From Todiramphus chloris collaris (lineage: Eukaryota; Chordata; Aves; Coraciiformes; Alcedinidae): a DNA stretch of 64,000 nt. The notes beneath the pieces are model-generated. The model made no database searches and had not been told where the DNA came from. It worked only from the letters and a program-made list of their open reading frames with translations. Shown here piece after piece: positions 36,491 through 50,400 of the stretch (its first letter is position 1; every line of letters begins with the position of its first letter). A program made the translations under genes and the position numbers. The DNA is taken from contig JANVCC010009942.1 of the NCBI GenBank assembly GCA_025345505.1, positions 1,210,987 to 1,274,986 of the forward strand. The letters are read 5' to 3'.

Positions 36491-39400
36491 ATTTTCCTTC
36501 ATATGTTTTGTTTAACAATCTTTAAGACAGGTGCCACCTCTGGCCTGAGCGAGATGGTGTCTGTACTTCTTGAAATTTTTTAACTTCTTACTTTTTCACA
36601 ATGGACTTCTGTTCTGCCTGCTTCTCCAACTAAATAACAAAAATATTAATTAAATCCTTATGCCTTCTCAAGATTGGTATGCTGACTGCTTTCATCTCAT
36701 ACTGTATAAAGCGGATTGCTAAAATGACTTGTCTAACAATCTTGAAAAACACTCTTATTTCTCTTGGATTTAGATTTCTTATTGCATTTATCAGTCTGGT
36801 GGGTTGAAAGGATGGTAGAGAAGATTTCATAAAACAGTATGTCTAGCAATTCTGGCAAACACTGAAGAGAAAAGAGATCATCAGGGCATTTAGCAGTATC
36901 TATTATTGGAACCATACTAGAAAATATCCACCAACAAAGAACTGATTTTGCCAACAGCATTCTTCTTGGAATATGTTCAAGTAACATTATTAACATGAGT
37001 TTGCTGAAAGATGAGTGGAAATTACACTTCTTTGCTTCTTGAATGCCTCTTACAAATGCATTATGTAGGTGTGCATAGCATCAACTCAAATACCAATATT
37101 TACAGAAAAAATATTATAATGGAAAGAGAAGGTGGCAAATATTTAGTCTATAAATCATTTGGTTTTGAAGCAGCAAATAATTTAAATTGTCCTGCATATC
37201 ATTTTTCAGAACTAAAATATATTTTTTCTCTTTCACAGATTATGTGTGTTACCAGATCCTTAGGTTAGGTACCAAGGGTAATTGGATGGCTGCAAATTTA
37301 TTTCTCAAACGGAAGCTTTCTTTCCACTGGTTTAAGTACAGCCCAGTCTAGGTATCATGACAGGATTAAAGAGGGAATCATGTTAGTATGAAAGGACTCA
37401 GGCCTGCAGTCAGCCAAGAAGAAACTGTGTTGGTACTTTATCTTTTAACCACACTTGGTTTTAAATTATAAGCACATATCATCCTGTTATTTTAAAAAGT
37501 AAACAAAGAGAAATCCTATTAAGTTCAGCCTAGTAAAAAAAACTTCTTGAAATCTTCATTTTTCACTTTAAATTCACATTGACAGTAAATGGAAGGGTTT
37601 CACCTATATCATTTAGACAATCATTCCTTCCTACCAGTTATTTCCTAGGTGGTTAGGAACAAATTCCTTGCACTTGCTTGCACTTCTGTATAATAGGTAA
37701 AAAATTACAAAGAAAAAGCTTTATGACAAGGCTGTATTACTTGTAAATATCCGAGCAGAAAAAAACATAGGGGTGTCCCACAGCAGAGGGAGCTCTACAA
37801 GAAGTTGTATGACCTAACATTGCACCAATGTCCGAAATAAATCATAGTGTACTAGGAGAAAGGAATGCAGGAAGAAAAGATTTGATGAAAGACAGTATGG
37901 AACAGAAGGCAGAAAACATTTTCTAAATATAGTTGAGAAACAGACAGAAAAGAAAACACTGATCTTAACTTAAAATGTGATGCTAAATACAAAACGTTCC
38001 TACTTAAAACCATAGCCTGTGGTGGGGAGAAGGTGAAAAGGAAAGTCAATGACAAACACGAAAAGTCATTTCACGGACCTTCTAAAAGAAGTGTTTCAGA
38101 TAGAACAGTGAATTATCCTTTCCTAGAACAAACCAAATATATTTGAAGAACAAGTATCTTCATTTTCCAAACATGCTTAAGACATAATTTATACCTCAGT
38201 AAGATACGTTATATTTTCTTGGTGCTATTAGGAAACTGTATGAATTAGAGTGTCTTAATTGAAACTTGAGATACTGTGTAGACATACACAAAGCCAAGAT
38301 AACAAAAAAAAAACCCAAAACAAAACAAAACACCAAACAAAAAAATTAATATGCACAGAATGTTATCAATGAACCTTTTGAAATTATCAACTACTCACTG
38401 GTGATAATTCATCTGCATCAGTGTTGGTGTCTTTCTTTTTAAATATATATTGCAGATGATGCTAATACAGAAATATATCCAAAATGTGGACATAAAAAAA
38501 TAAGAAAAATACACTAGTAACAGAAGACTTTAGGACTTTTTCATTCATGAGCCCAAGCAAAATAAATTTTGACACAGTGAAATTCAATTAACAGTTGTTT
38601 CCCACTTTAACCATCAAAAAGATCATTTACATATTTAAGGAAATAAGTAAAATGTACAAAATTGGTGAATGACTTAAGATTTATCTGTATGAGCAGCAAC
38701 AACAATTATGAATAGGAGACATTGTGAGCACATTTATAAGAGGGCAATGCCATGCAGAATCTATTTAAAGTTGCATTTCCTAGCCTCAATAGCTCTTAGA
38801 AGAGGGGCATAGCCACCAGATTTTTTTTTTACTTTGGGACAGGCTGGAAAGTCACATATATTTCTGAGAAGACCACTCTGTGAACTGCTTTGTGCATGTG
38901 CGTGAAGGTATTCCTCGCATGGACTCCAGCAAATCAGCTGGCATTTGGAACTATATCTGGTATGCTCCTTGTATGCTCAGCAGTAAAATGTTATTACTGG
39001 TTTCTAAAAATACCTGGCAGCATTTGAAATCCACTGCTGAATTTGACTCTATAATAAACTCCTACATCAGTGAATGACACAGACTAATTAAAACTATGAA
39101 ACATTTTTTCCTGAATTTCTTTTATAATTTCTTGCATCCAATGTTTACAGTGACCTTTTTTGTTGTTTCTCTGGCATAAGGTAATTAAAAGGCAGATTGT
39201 ACCCTCCATAGTTCTTTAAAAACTCTGAAAATTACATTCAATTCTTAAATAGAGGCAGTGAGTGAACTCATAATGCTAGTGATGATGGTTCTTTCAACTT
39301 CAGAGATTGCACAGAATTTCTGCACAAAGCCCCACTATAAAATCATGACTCTGCAGGTAAGGCTGAAAGCTTTAGTTTCATTGCTGGAGGTTTCTCCTGC

Positions 39401-42400
39401 CTAAACTGCCACTGACTCAGGCAGGATGACAGATATCACACTAGGTCATACGTATACACATTTTATACACTTCAGGAAATTATAACTGTACTCAACTGCA
39501 GAGAGCAGTTCTGCCAGTGAGAGATAAGGTAACACTTAAAATAGAGCCTACAGAGACAAAAAGAGACATGACATGAACTATGTGCCTAATTTGCAAAACA
39601 CATGGGTTTCCCTCCACACAAAAAAGCTGTTAATAAAATGAACAAAATATAGATATCACCTATGCTTAAGCTGACCTGCAGAACGTTTTGTGAATGGGTC
39701 TAAAGGACACAGTTCCCTGCTTAACCCTGGTACAGAAAACTCTAGCATAGAAGTGTGATTAGAGACTAGATTTCATTAGTATCCTTCTGTCTTCCTTCCT
39801 ACTACCCTATTCCAGATTCAGGAGGATAAATTAATTGCTGGGAATAGACAAGTAAATTTGGCTTTGAACATAGTAAAGGTCTAACAGATCTATTACATAC
39901 AGCAAAAAGATTGAAAAGGCCAACACAGCAAATCAACTGAATTGATTTTCTAAATTAAGATTCGTATTCCAGTTACTTCTACAGGCTGCAGTGAGTTACT
40001 CTACTTAATACTGTGTACAATATGGGAGACAGCTGTTGTATCAAAGCCCCTACAATTTAAAGGGAAAAAAACCCAGACAGTACCTGGCCAGATAGACAGA
40101 ATAATGAGTAATCAAAATTTAATTAGATCAATTAAGATTTTTTTTCTTTTAGTTATTTAAATAATAAAACATAATAACTTCTATTTCAAGTTGTTTACAT
40201 TAGAATAAGAACAATACAAAGAAGTACTGAAACATAAATTGTTTATTTCTGTACTGACTAGGATATTGTGAAATTAAAAGCTGGGAATGAAAGGTGTTAC
40301 TGCTTGCAGAGCCTTGGAGTTAAAGATACCAGATGATTTTATGAGTTCTATTCCCTCACTTACATAGACATGAAAAAAATCTGTAAAAAAGGGATAAAAA
40401 ATCAACATGAAAAAAAAGTCTATGATACATATGAGTGTGAGAGTGTATGCACATTCCACAGACATTACAACTTTAAGGATCATGTTTAGACCTTTTCAGA
40501 ATACCAAAGTTAAAGGTAAAAAGGTAAAGTAAACAAGTAATGCAACACCTATGCCCAGCTGAACAAGAAAGTTATGTCCTCTGAATAGATTTAAGAGTGG
40601 ATCTAAGATAACTTCTTGACCTAATTATCTTTACTTCCAAGTTTTGGGCTATTTTTCATCAGCAATATCCCACTTAGTTGAATTGTACCAGTGCCTTTGG
40701 GATTTAAAATAGAAGTGGGAAGTAAGGTGAAAAATATTTTAATTCATTAGGTAATACACAAACCTATTTTTTCATTTTGTCATACTCAGAGTCCTTGGCT
40801 TATGTTTGCTCTAAACATCTAGTGAATGCAGTGGCTTCAACATACATCTTATACTTTGGTAAATGGTGCAATATACAGCAGAAAGACCATGGTTAGGCAT
40901 ACTATTTACTTTGTGATGTAAGGTAAGTTTAATTATCACTTTAGAATATGATTCTATGGACCTGATCAATGAGAGGTGGTTTTAGATTTACCTAGATCAT
41001 CTTTTGACAGTTTGTCACAAATCAAGGTTTCCTGTGTTTAAAAGTGACAATATTTTTGTTGCTGTTGTTTGCCTATGCATATATTTATATATCTTCAGAA
41101 GTGTTGTTCAGTTCCAATGAAAAACCTAAAGTATATTTTCAACAACTTACCCCAGAATCAAAAAGAGTACTTCTAATAAAAGTGATTAAATGTGACAGAA
41201 AGGTAACTGCATATATTATGAAGTTAATTGCCCTTTCCAGATCACCAGTACTGAATACTTGAGCTTGTCAGATGCTACCATATACTTGAGCCTGCTACGT
41301 GAGGCACAGGGGGTTTCTAAGGAGGATAAGGACTCAAATGTTGCAGGATGCTGCAGTTGTGACAGGATTCCAGGTGGAAACTAGCACTAGGCAGCACAGA
41401 CAAAAAATGCTTGTGCTACAGTACTGCTATCTTTTTTCAGAGTAGCTGAATTTTGACATGAAGGCCAAAGTATGTCCACATTGCTTTATTATTTATCTAT
41501 GTTATTTTAAATATACAAGGTTATTCATTTTTGATGCAGACCTGAAGCTACATCAGAGAAGACTGGTTGAGAGTAAAACATGAAATCTATTCAACCTGAC
41601 AGATGAATTTTTACAAATTAGCACTGAGAAATGGATTAGGTTGATCACAGTTCAGAGTAAATTTGCATCACAAAGTGCAAACCAAATTCAGTTAATTTTT
41701 CACAATATATTGAGATTATTTTGTGTCTATGTTGAAGATCTGAATCATTCATAAATAAATCTGTCTTACAAGTATTAGTATCAAAATAAGTTTAAGAGAT
41801 TATTAACAATATTTTAAAATACTGTTTCAGTAGCAGTGAAAAGTATAAATTCCTATCAATTATGAAGTCTTCACAGTTTTAAAACTCTAACCACATTTTG
41901 TAGCCAAGTAAAGTAATGCTTTCCTGGCCACTCTTTCTTAAAAAAGCAGTTTACAAAGACGTACCACGTTAACACTGAGGAAAATATACAATACATTGCT
42001 GACATGGGTATCTCAAAGCCGAAGAGCATATTCACAGAAGCATATAAACCCCACATTTCTCCTTGGCTCACTAGGGAACAGTATTAATAATAGAAGAGAC
42101 TAGTTTGGGGAATATTGTGTCAGCCATGTTCTGTAGGGTAAAATTTTCTCATAACATTTGAAGCACTCCAGGTACACATGTTACATCAAATATATGATGA
42201 AATTTCTCTGTTACTGTTGCTGAAAGTTTTACAGGTAGAAATTACTGAATACTTTTAAGGTATTATGATCCAAAAGACAATCAGACAAAAAATATTTGTT
42301 TACTCAACATAAAAATAATACAGATCTGTGGGATAAGTTTGTTAATAACTTTCTCAATTGTAGCAACTACTTCAAAGCCTCTCTAGAAGTTTTAAAGCAT

Positions 42401-44999
42401 CATTTGACATTTGCCCAAGTAATGACAGAATACTCTATTTTCTCCTGTAATATAAATATAATGGAATCATTGTCATACTATTAGGTGTCAAGCCATTAAA
42501 AAAATAGTGACCAAATAATGACACTGGAAATATTTGGTAGAGAACCAGCAGGATCAAATGGAATTTACTGCAATCTGTTTGTGAAACTAGCTGAAATAAT
42601 ATTTAAATCCTAAGTGAGTTTTTTTCCATGAACTATGGAACGGTAAGACCCCAGGGCACTGGGAAGGGAACACAATGCCAGTACAGAAAAAGGAGAGGGA
42701 ACCAGTGTATTTCCAGTACTAAAAGCAAATTGCTGATCTCTTTGTAATCTAGAGGCTAAGATTACAATAATCCTCTAAATCACCTTAAAATTTTTTAAAA
42801 TTACAGTAGATTCCTAGACTATGCACAGACAAACTAGATGAATATGTTATGTTTATATGAAATTCCTTCTTTTTCAAAGTATAATAGAATCTAAAGTAAA
42901 TAATAACAAGGTGTTTTAAACTTACAATCATACTAGTATAATACAAATAGAGAGAAAGATAATAGTTCCACTCTAAATACTTTTCCAGATAATTTAAGAA
43001 GAAATACAGATTAAATTAAAAATGGAAAATTTTGTGAGACACCATAGACAAGGAAACCTCCTTGGCACAAACCTACCCTTTCTAGGACTACAAAAGGTCT
43101 AGAGAACCCAAGCATACATCCTGCCTATAGTTTTCCTTGGCATTATTTACTGCAGGGAATGTTCCTGACAGTTGCATAAAGTCTGGCCATTTTTTTCAAC
43201 AGACCAGTAAGCCTCACAGTCACTCTAGTTGGTATATAGGATACAGGATTATGATGTAATTCTTTAAATTACAAAAGGCATAGGCCACATAAGAAAGGGA
43301 CATTTGCTCTGCAGCCAGCATATGGTTCCTAAGCCAGATAAAACAGCAGTAATATCTAAATAGACTACCACAAAATATGGCACTCTGTGGAACCATTGTA
43401 ACTTCCATGTTACACATACTTAAGCTGTGTAGAAAATCAGTGATACATTCAATTTCAGAATGTCACTAAGTTGTTAAAGGCACAGAATATTTTTAACAAA
43501 TCTTCATATTCATAACGTTTTTCTCTTAAACTGTTCTTAAATTTGTCACCTTTAGGATGTCAATGAGAAGGTTGCCATTGGCTTCAGCAGGATCAGATTT
43601 TACTTCAGATCTTTGAAGAACAATTTAAGATGTTATATATTATTGTAAAATTGTAATTCAAAATTGCTAAGGCATTTGGATGTAAAATTTCACTAATCAT
43701 GTACTATTTCACTATATTTATAATTAAAAGCACAAGGATCTTGAAGCTTCCAGGTCAAAGCAGAAGGCAGAACTGAACTACAGGGGCTTACAGTTCATGA
43801 ACTCTCTAAGAGACCCCCTCTTCCATTCATGTAGTTTAAATTTTTTTCTAAGGCTGCCTAGAAATGCCAGCTCTTCCCAAGTAAGGAAAAACTTTTCTAC
43901 ACAAAGTCTATGATAAAATAAATGGGGCTTTTCATGTGACAGCCCTTCTTCCTACATGGCTGGTTGCAGCTTTCATTTCAAACCCCACATTCTTGGGCTA
44001 TTAGGTAACTACCTCCACATCAGTTATCCTCTGTTCCAGTGTAAAGGTGACTTCCATGCAAAACAAGTCATCTACTCAGATTATTTTAAAAACAGAAGGC
44101 TTGCTTTCAGGATTATTTTTTTTATTCAGTGAATGAAAAGGGACTCTTCCTTGACTTATTTTAAACATTTTCTTTTTAAGTAAATTGTACCATCAGTTGG
44201 TATTTTAATCTGAAGTGACTTCCCATTTCTTTTCAGATACCTGAATTTATGATTTATTTCATGAGCATACTTTTCCTGTTACCAAAGTTAATTCACAAAG
44301 TGGGTTTCAGAACTAATTAACGCCTTTCAGAATTAGGCTCTCCAATGCACTCCATATAATCCACAATATTTATAACCTTAAATGCTGTTTCTGAAATTTT
44401 TATGAAAAAAAGCACCATTTTCTCCAGAAAATTTGTATGGATATATTGAAGTTCTGTGTGTACAGTAATCGTAGTTACCTAATAGATATCTGCATGTTAA
44501 CATTCAGTCTTTTTATTTCTGATCACCAAACTCTTGTCTCCTACCTGAAGTTACTCTGCAGCTGTTTCATTTACCTGTTGGATACCTAACCCTTTTCTTA
44601 TTATGATTTTCAGTATTTCATCCCCTTTTAAAATTCATACTACCATTTTTTAAAAATATTTAAGAATGGTGGATAGACAATTAAAAAAATTTAAACAGAA
44701 AGTATCTTCTCAACATTAGTTCCAGTTTTCTATAGAGCAGCAGATGTACAAATATGCGTATCTATTGTTATCTTGATGCTTCAGACAGCACAAAATGCAA
44801 CATTAATCAACGCATTTCTCTACAATGCTACAGTATTCCTTCAGTGTTCTGTAGGAACTTAATTGTTCATTATATCAATATGTATTCTGACAAGACCTTG
44901 CATTTCTTTCTAAAGCTTCAGCTAAGAAAATGATTGTGCAAGAATCTCAACTTTTATTTTTATATTTCCAGCTTTACTAGGGAAAACTTGAAAACGAAG
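36491..44999. other. AT-rich non-coding DNA, nothing recognised
   Basis: About 8.5 kb with no recognisable gene, RNA or dispersed repeat, the largest empty stretch of the window. It includes an A/C-type low-complexity tract at 38302-38346. All open stretches are short and without motifs. Confidence 0.55.
38302..38346 (+). repeat. A-rich low-complexity tract with C interruptions
   Basis: An A-run broken by ccc, c and acc (aaaacccaaaacaaaacaaa and similar). It is similar in composition to tracts at 45646-45682, 53752-53815 and 57100-57215. Confidence 0.85.
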
Positions 45000-45019
45000 T
45001 GCAGTGCTGAGCCAGTTTC

Positions 45020-45151
45020 ATGTCTGCAGCTCCATGTCACCATGAATTAACAGTGGCAATCCAGGGTGGGGAGGGAGACCGCGAGGCTGGGGAGGAAGAG
45101 AACCAGCTGCGGCACATGCTGCTGAGACAGCAGCTCTCCTTTCTCGTTTAG
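45020..45151 (+). other. Small ATG ORF in a GC-rich pocket
   Basis: A 43-codon ORF from an ATG at 45020 to a TAG at 45149-45151. Codons are strongly G/C-ending (gag gga gac cgc gag, then aac cag ctg cgg cac), unlike the AT-rich flanks. The predicted peptide is acidic in the middle (EGDREAGEEENQ) and ends with QLRHMLLRQQL, a leucine/glutamine-rich stretch. I do not recognise the family. A second protein-like frame follows at 45232-45447, which suggests one longer coding sequence broken by frameshifts. It could be a decayed gene copy, an unrecognised exon or chance. Confidence 0.25.
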
Positions 45152-45645
45152 CCACACACCAAGCTAGTGAGGCCACAGACACTCATATGACAGCAGTATT
45201 GATGTGGTATGGATGGTTCTGCATAGGCTGAGTGATCCTTTTAAACAGCAACTTTGCTACTCCCGAATGCTTGGTGGAAGTAGCCAGGGAAGCAAATTCA
45301 TCTTTCTACAGCACTCAGCTCAACTCATCAGGTGGCACATATTACAGTCCTTGTCCTTCAATGACAAATCTCATATGCACTACTGAGAAACCTCAAGCAT
45401 CAACCAAACAAATAGAAAGATGGATTTTTTTTTTAATTTTAATCTAGCAGTTTTATATACAAATTGTGGATTTTTTATATTTTTGATACCCCAAGGCTAA
45501 AATAATGGTGATTAATATGTGTGAGGTTAGCCCCTTCCCTATAGTCTTTTTACACAAAATGAAGGCATTGCTTTAAACTACAGATGTAATTGAAGTTCCT
45601 CTTTCCTCAGCTCCATTACTGTTCAAGTTTTCTTCACTTGCAAAA
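45152..45645. other. Possible remainder of a decayed gene copy
   Basis: Open frames at 45204-45386 and 45232-45447 (different frames) contain protein-like stretches such as FATPECLVEVAREANSSF and GGTYYSPCPSMTNLIC. A T-rich run at 45426-45441 ends the similarity to coding sequence. No family recognised. Confidence 0.2.
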
Positions 45646-45682
45646 AGGAAAAAAAAAAAAACCCCAAAAAAAAAAAAAAAAG
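45646..45682 (+). repeat. A-rich tract (A13-C4-A17 type)
   Basis: Two long A runs are separated by cccc. It lies about 500 bases downstream of the GC-rich ORF at 45020 on the same strand, so it could be the remains of a poly(A) tail, but it also matches the window's other A/C-rich low-complexity tracts. Confidence 0.85.
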
Positions 45683-46879
45683 AAGACATGAAAAGCTAAG
45701 ACAGGAAAAAGTAGCTACACAGTCTATATAAACTAAGTATACGGCTTATGGCCATTTTGCCCTCAATGTATTTCAGAGTTGGAATACCTAGACTTACTAC
45801 AAACTTATTCTTCACAAATTCTCTAGGAAATTGGACACCCAGTCTCATGTAATTTTTGCAACAAAAATTTTTGCTCTGATAGACTGATAGACTTTTTACT
45901 GTAGTTAAATAAATACACTAAAACCAATATTTAGTTAGGTTCATCAAGAAACTTTTCACAGGTACATTTTCCTCTAAAACTGAGAATATCAGGGCATGAC
46001 AGTGTGCAAAATTTTCTGGAGGAGAATTAACTTCTCCCCTCTGAGGTCAGAAAAAATACTATCATGTGAACCAATTACTTGCCTGTGATGCTAACCCCTT
46101 TCACAAATACTTCTGCCAAGCCTTCAACTCCAGCAACAGTGCCCTCATTTTTCAAATTCCCAGGCTCATTTACTCAAGACAGCCCATTTCAACAACTAAA
46201 TAATTGGTAAAGTCAGACTACATTTAGGTGATAGCATTCCTTGGATTTCTGACCTGTAATAGTGTACAAAAATACATTACAAAATGTACATATTCAGAGC
46301 TGGACAGTGGAGCCTATCTGCTCTGACAAGATCTCTGTCAATGCCAGCTCAGAGGTACTGTTAAAGCTGGAAAGATATTTACCCGTTTTTTTTAATGAGG
46401 TGAACAAAAGTACAGAAACAACAGCTTTTAAAACATTCAACATATTTCAGTAAAACTCCTACTAAAACTTCCAGTGAAACTTCAACCCTCAACACAAAGA
46501 ACTACTTTCTAGTTTCCTTCCCATTTCCTAGCTTGTATGGCCATTTACTTACTAGTAGTGTTCCGTTACAGTTATGAAGCAATTTCTCAGGTACCTATTG
46601 CTGTGTTTTTCCACAATTTTTTTTTTTTTTCGAAATTTTTTTTTTTAATAAAGTAATGTCACACTTTCATGTAATTATTTTCTTAATATATGCTTTTAAA
46701 GTAGTTCTATCATGGTTAGGTTACATAGCTGACTCAGTGTATATAAAACAACTAAGAAATTCCCCCAACCACATTCCTTAAAGTGCCAGCATTTTCAGAG
46801 TAACAGCAAAACTATACATGTAAATAAAAAGCGCACCCACACACACACTCACAAACAGAAGAGCACAAAGGCATGATGA
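45683..46879. other. AT-rich non-coding DNA with T-rich tract
   Basis: No gene recognised. A T-rich tract at 46617-46648 has the form T13-cgaaa-T12. Confidence 0.6.
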
Positions 46880-47780
46880 CAAGAGGGATAATCCCAATAG
46901 CCTTGTCAGAGAAGGGGAGCCTGGCCCCTCCCTGGGCTGCCTAAGCCCAATGGGCTGGAGGTGCCACCCACCACGGTAAGTCAATGGGAGAAGCTCCCCA
47001 CAGCACCTTACAGACTGAACAGGTACTGCCAGGGGATATTGGGCACATTATGGAACCCAGGTTAAAAGCATTTGGGAATGCACGGGACTTACTGTGGGAT
47101 GTACACGGGAGGAAGCAAAGTGGGGAAAAGAACAGATAAAGGTGGTTCAAGAGGAACAAGCATGGGAAAATAGACGGATAAGGGGTTAAAAGGAGCTGGT
47201 TGGTTCCCTTGTCTGGCTGTGCCCTGTGCCAGATGCCCACAGTCTGTCTTATCCTCTGTACTTCTAACTCTTTCTGAGTGAGGGGCTTTCTGTTCCATGT
47301 GCACATGTAACTGTGCTTAGACCAACTGTTATTGTGTTCATGTTACCACTAACTGGAGCAAGTCCATGTGTGGTCGCTAACAAGCATCAAGCTGGTGAGT
47401 AGGTTGAGTGGTCTGGGAGCCATGTGCTGTGAGTGAGGCACTTTGAGAAGGCAGTACCAGAGGGCTGGTTGGAGGCTGACCAAGAGTTCCATTTGCATGT
47501 AATGTATTGTATTTGCACTGACAATGTATTTATGTCCCACTAATGGACCTTCATTCTGATAAACCACAGGGGAGAATAGGACGTGGACAGTGATGCTCTT
47601 TCTGTCTGCCTGAATGCTGAGTGCTTCTGTCCGTGCTCATTTCTGTGGCTGTGACCATGCACAAGTGTTTATCTGTGCTGTACACGTGTGTACCTGCGGG
47701 GGAGGCATGCTTATGCTGCACACACAGTGGACCTGACAACACGGAGCTGTGGCACCTCAACTCTAGTGGGCATGTATGAA
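46880..47780. mobile_element. GC-richer block, possible solo LTR, unclassified
   Basis: About 900 bases are clearly less AT-rich than either flank. On the plus strand there is a TATA-like 'ttaaaagg' (47186-47193) followed by a pyrimidine-rich segment (tctgtcttatcctctgtac, then cttctaactctttctgag) as in the R/U5 part of an LTR. It ends with a G/T-rich 'ctgtacacgtgtgtacctgc' segment. I found no gag, pol or env text, no second copy in the window, and no certain TG..CA ends or target duplication. Minus-strand open stretches (46941-47306) have no motif. The alternative is a gene-derived or unknown interspersed repeat. Confidence 0.35.
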
Positions 47781-50239
47781 AACACAAACCCCAAGATTAT
47801 GTGCAAAACTTTATGTATTGTTACATTGTATGTAAACACTTAAGAAAAAGTAAGCTACTTCCTCCCATAAAGTTTGAAGAAAACCTCAAAAGAGAAATTA
47901 CTGTATTGTTACAAGACTAAAAATCAATATAGGAAAAGAATAGAAACAATTAGTGCAATCAGCATTGATGGTGTTGGCAGTTTTAGTATCCATGACTAAC
48001 TTATTAACATTAATTATTTCGTCTTTTCTTTGGTTGGTACTATAGAAGAAAGAAGAAAAAAGAATCTGCTGAATTAGATCTTTGGCAGATGCTTTCATCT
48101 GAGATGTAGAGGAGTTTTCAGTAATTAATAGCCAGCTGCCCATCCTGATATAATGCCAGATGGGTCCTGTGTTATTAAGCATTACTGAAATAAGTTTCTA
48201 TTTATCAGGTAAATGTCCAGGAAAATAAAATTTTGAAAAAGCAAACCAGTTTTCTGAAGAGACAAAGGCATATTTCAGGATTAACTTGAGGGTCATGATT
48301 TCATTTAATTTTAAAAAATAAGTGCATAAAATGCTACTTCTTTGTGAAAATCATTCATATATGGGAGTGACAGAATCTATTACTAATCTACACTTCCAAA
48401 AAAAGGGTGGTTTTTTTCAAAAATTGATAGTTAACATTGCTTGATATTTAAGTTGTTATTTTTCATCTATTTATATCTTTGCCCAAAATTACCCATACAG
48501 ACAGAATTTTTTCATACTGGGTATATATTCTAAGGAAATTTGTTATTGACATAGTAGTTTTGTAGAATGAGATTCTAAGCTCCTATGCAATAATGGGGTA
48601 CCCAAAGTCATTCACACCCTTCAAAGATGATCTCCATAGACACCTCCCTCATTTTGGGGGTACTTAGCTCTGAATTTTGAAGACAGATTAGTAGAAATGC
48701 AGCGTATTTCCTGCTGCAAAATAATTTGATTTGAACAGTATTTGGATTACAGCACTAGAAATGCTGGATAATTAGTCTCTGGGTACTTCAAATTACCTAG
48801 TCAACATTAGCCCACACTTCATACCTCAAATTCCCATCTGTAGAATGGATCCAATGATATTTTGTCAGTGCTGTTACAGACCATTCTTTGTAAGGCAACC
48901 AGATTTTACAATGGGAAGAGCTAAGGAAATCTCAGGAAGAAATGGGACACTTCGAATCTGGTGCAGGTTTTAAATTCTTTATTTTGAGAAAGAATGCAGG
49001 GCTTTCTACTGAACAAGAAATACTGGGCACCTGTCAGGGCAGTGAATGAGTAAGGTTTTCTGCACTTGGAACATGCACTCACACACACAGGAATGCCAAC
49101 TTTAAAGTCACCATACAGTGCAAGTTGCCAGAACTGTAACATGTACTGTAACTGTACTTTTTGGATCCTTCACACCTTCTTGCTTGTAACACAATTACGT
49201 TTGTTTTCACATAAGCTCATAAACAACAGTTTTTCTTTTTGCTACAAAAGTGAATTTTATATGGTGCTAATTTTATTCAAACAGCTGCATATAAAATTTT
49301 GCCTTAGTACATTCTGTAGTCTTTAATGGGAGGAAACAGGGATTCTATTAGAAAGCCTCCTTGCAGCTACCCCATTTGAATGTGCGTAACAAGCTCATGA
49401 GAATGTAACTGGTTATTTCTACATCCCTTATCATTATACTTTTTGAACACCTGATACTTAAAAGGCAAGAAGTTAGTCTGGTACAACCAGAAAAATATTT
49501 AAACACTTTTAAAAAAAGATCTGCAAATTTTAAAACTCTGAATCAGATTAATAACATTATGTCCCACTATATGGAAGTATACAAACTGAGGATGCACAAC
49601 TGCTTGTCCAGACATTGTCTTCAAAAGTGGATATAAAGGTTTTTGGATGTATATCTCTATTCGCACCCATACTTGTGTTTAAAGGAAAATAAGCCCTATA
49701 GTGTAAATAACAAGACAAAAAAAAAAAAAATTAAAAAAAAAAAAAATTAACTGGGAAAATAAAACCTCTACAACAAGAATACTTAAAATGGTAACAAAAA
49801 TATTTATCTTGCCTATCAGGTACTATCATTCTGTGCACATCTGAACACAGATAAATAAAAGAAAATGACATCTGGAAATTGTTAAGAGTTGTTTTTCTCG
49901 TATTTTCTCAATGATCTTATCCCAAAGAGGGTTACAGGCTGTCAGACAACTACTATCAGCCTCAAAGATAATTCCTTTTTTTGCATATAACATAATCACT
50001 GTAAAAGAATATAAGAAAGCCCTTCTTCAATGAAAAACTGATAATACCTAACAATAGCATCCAGTATTCTGTCATTAAACTTCACAAATCTAAATTTCAG
50101 TGAGTTTCATCTGAGACAAAAGTATTATTTGACATTATGTAACTTGGTAAAATCCATATTCCAAGAAAAAATGGAGGTTGTTCTCCATGACACACGTTAT
50201 TGTTATTGTGGGGATTCTTTGCCAAAGGATGCAGGGGGT
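47781..50239. other. AT-rich non-coding DNA with poly-A tract
   Basis: No gene recognised. A double A-run lies at about 49717-49746. Confidence 0.55.
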
Positions 50240-50400
50240 GAAAAAATTTATGTAGCTTCCAGAAGAGAACGGACAAAAGCCAAGGAAATACTTGAGCTGA
50301 AAACAATTGGAGGCTGGGAGAGTAGTTGTGGTACATATCATATTGCACTTTGCCCTGTGAACAGAATACTAGTCTAGAGGTACTCTTGATTTCAACCATT
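50240..50400 (+). mobile_element. Possible ancient LINE 3' end
   Basis: The text 'gaacagaatactagtctaga' followed by 'ggtactcttgatttcaacc' aligns with the widespread old amniote LINE 3' end of the type 'gacaggatactgggctagat' plus 'ggacctttggtctgacc', with roughly one mismatch in four. The upstream part is too diverged to assign. It coincides with an open stretch at 50129-50377 that I take to be chance. Confidence 0.3.

Noticed and set aside
46941-47306. 121-codon minus-strand ORF as a possible gene
   Set aside because: Proline, leucine and phenylalanine dominate because of pyrimidine-rich DNA. No motif seen. Better explained as part of the GC-richer block.
50129-50377. 82-codon plus-strand ORF
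   Set aside because: It overlaps a faint ancient LINE 3' end and has no recognised domain.
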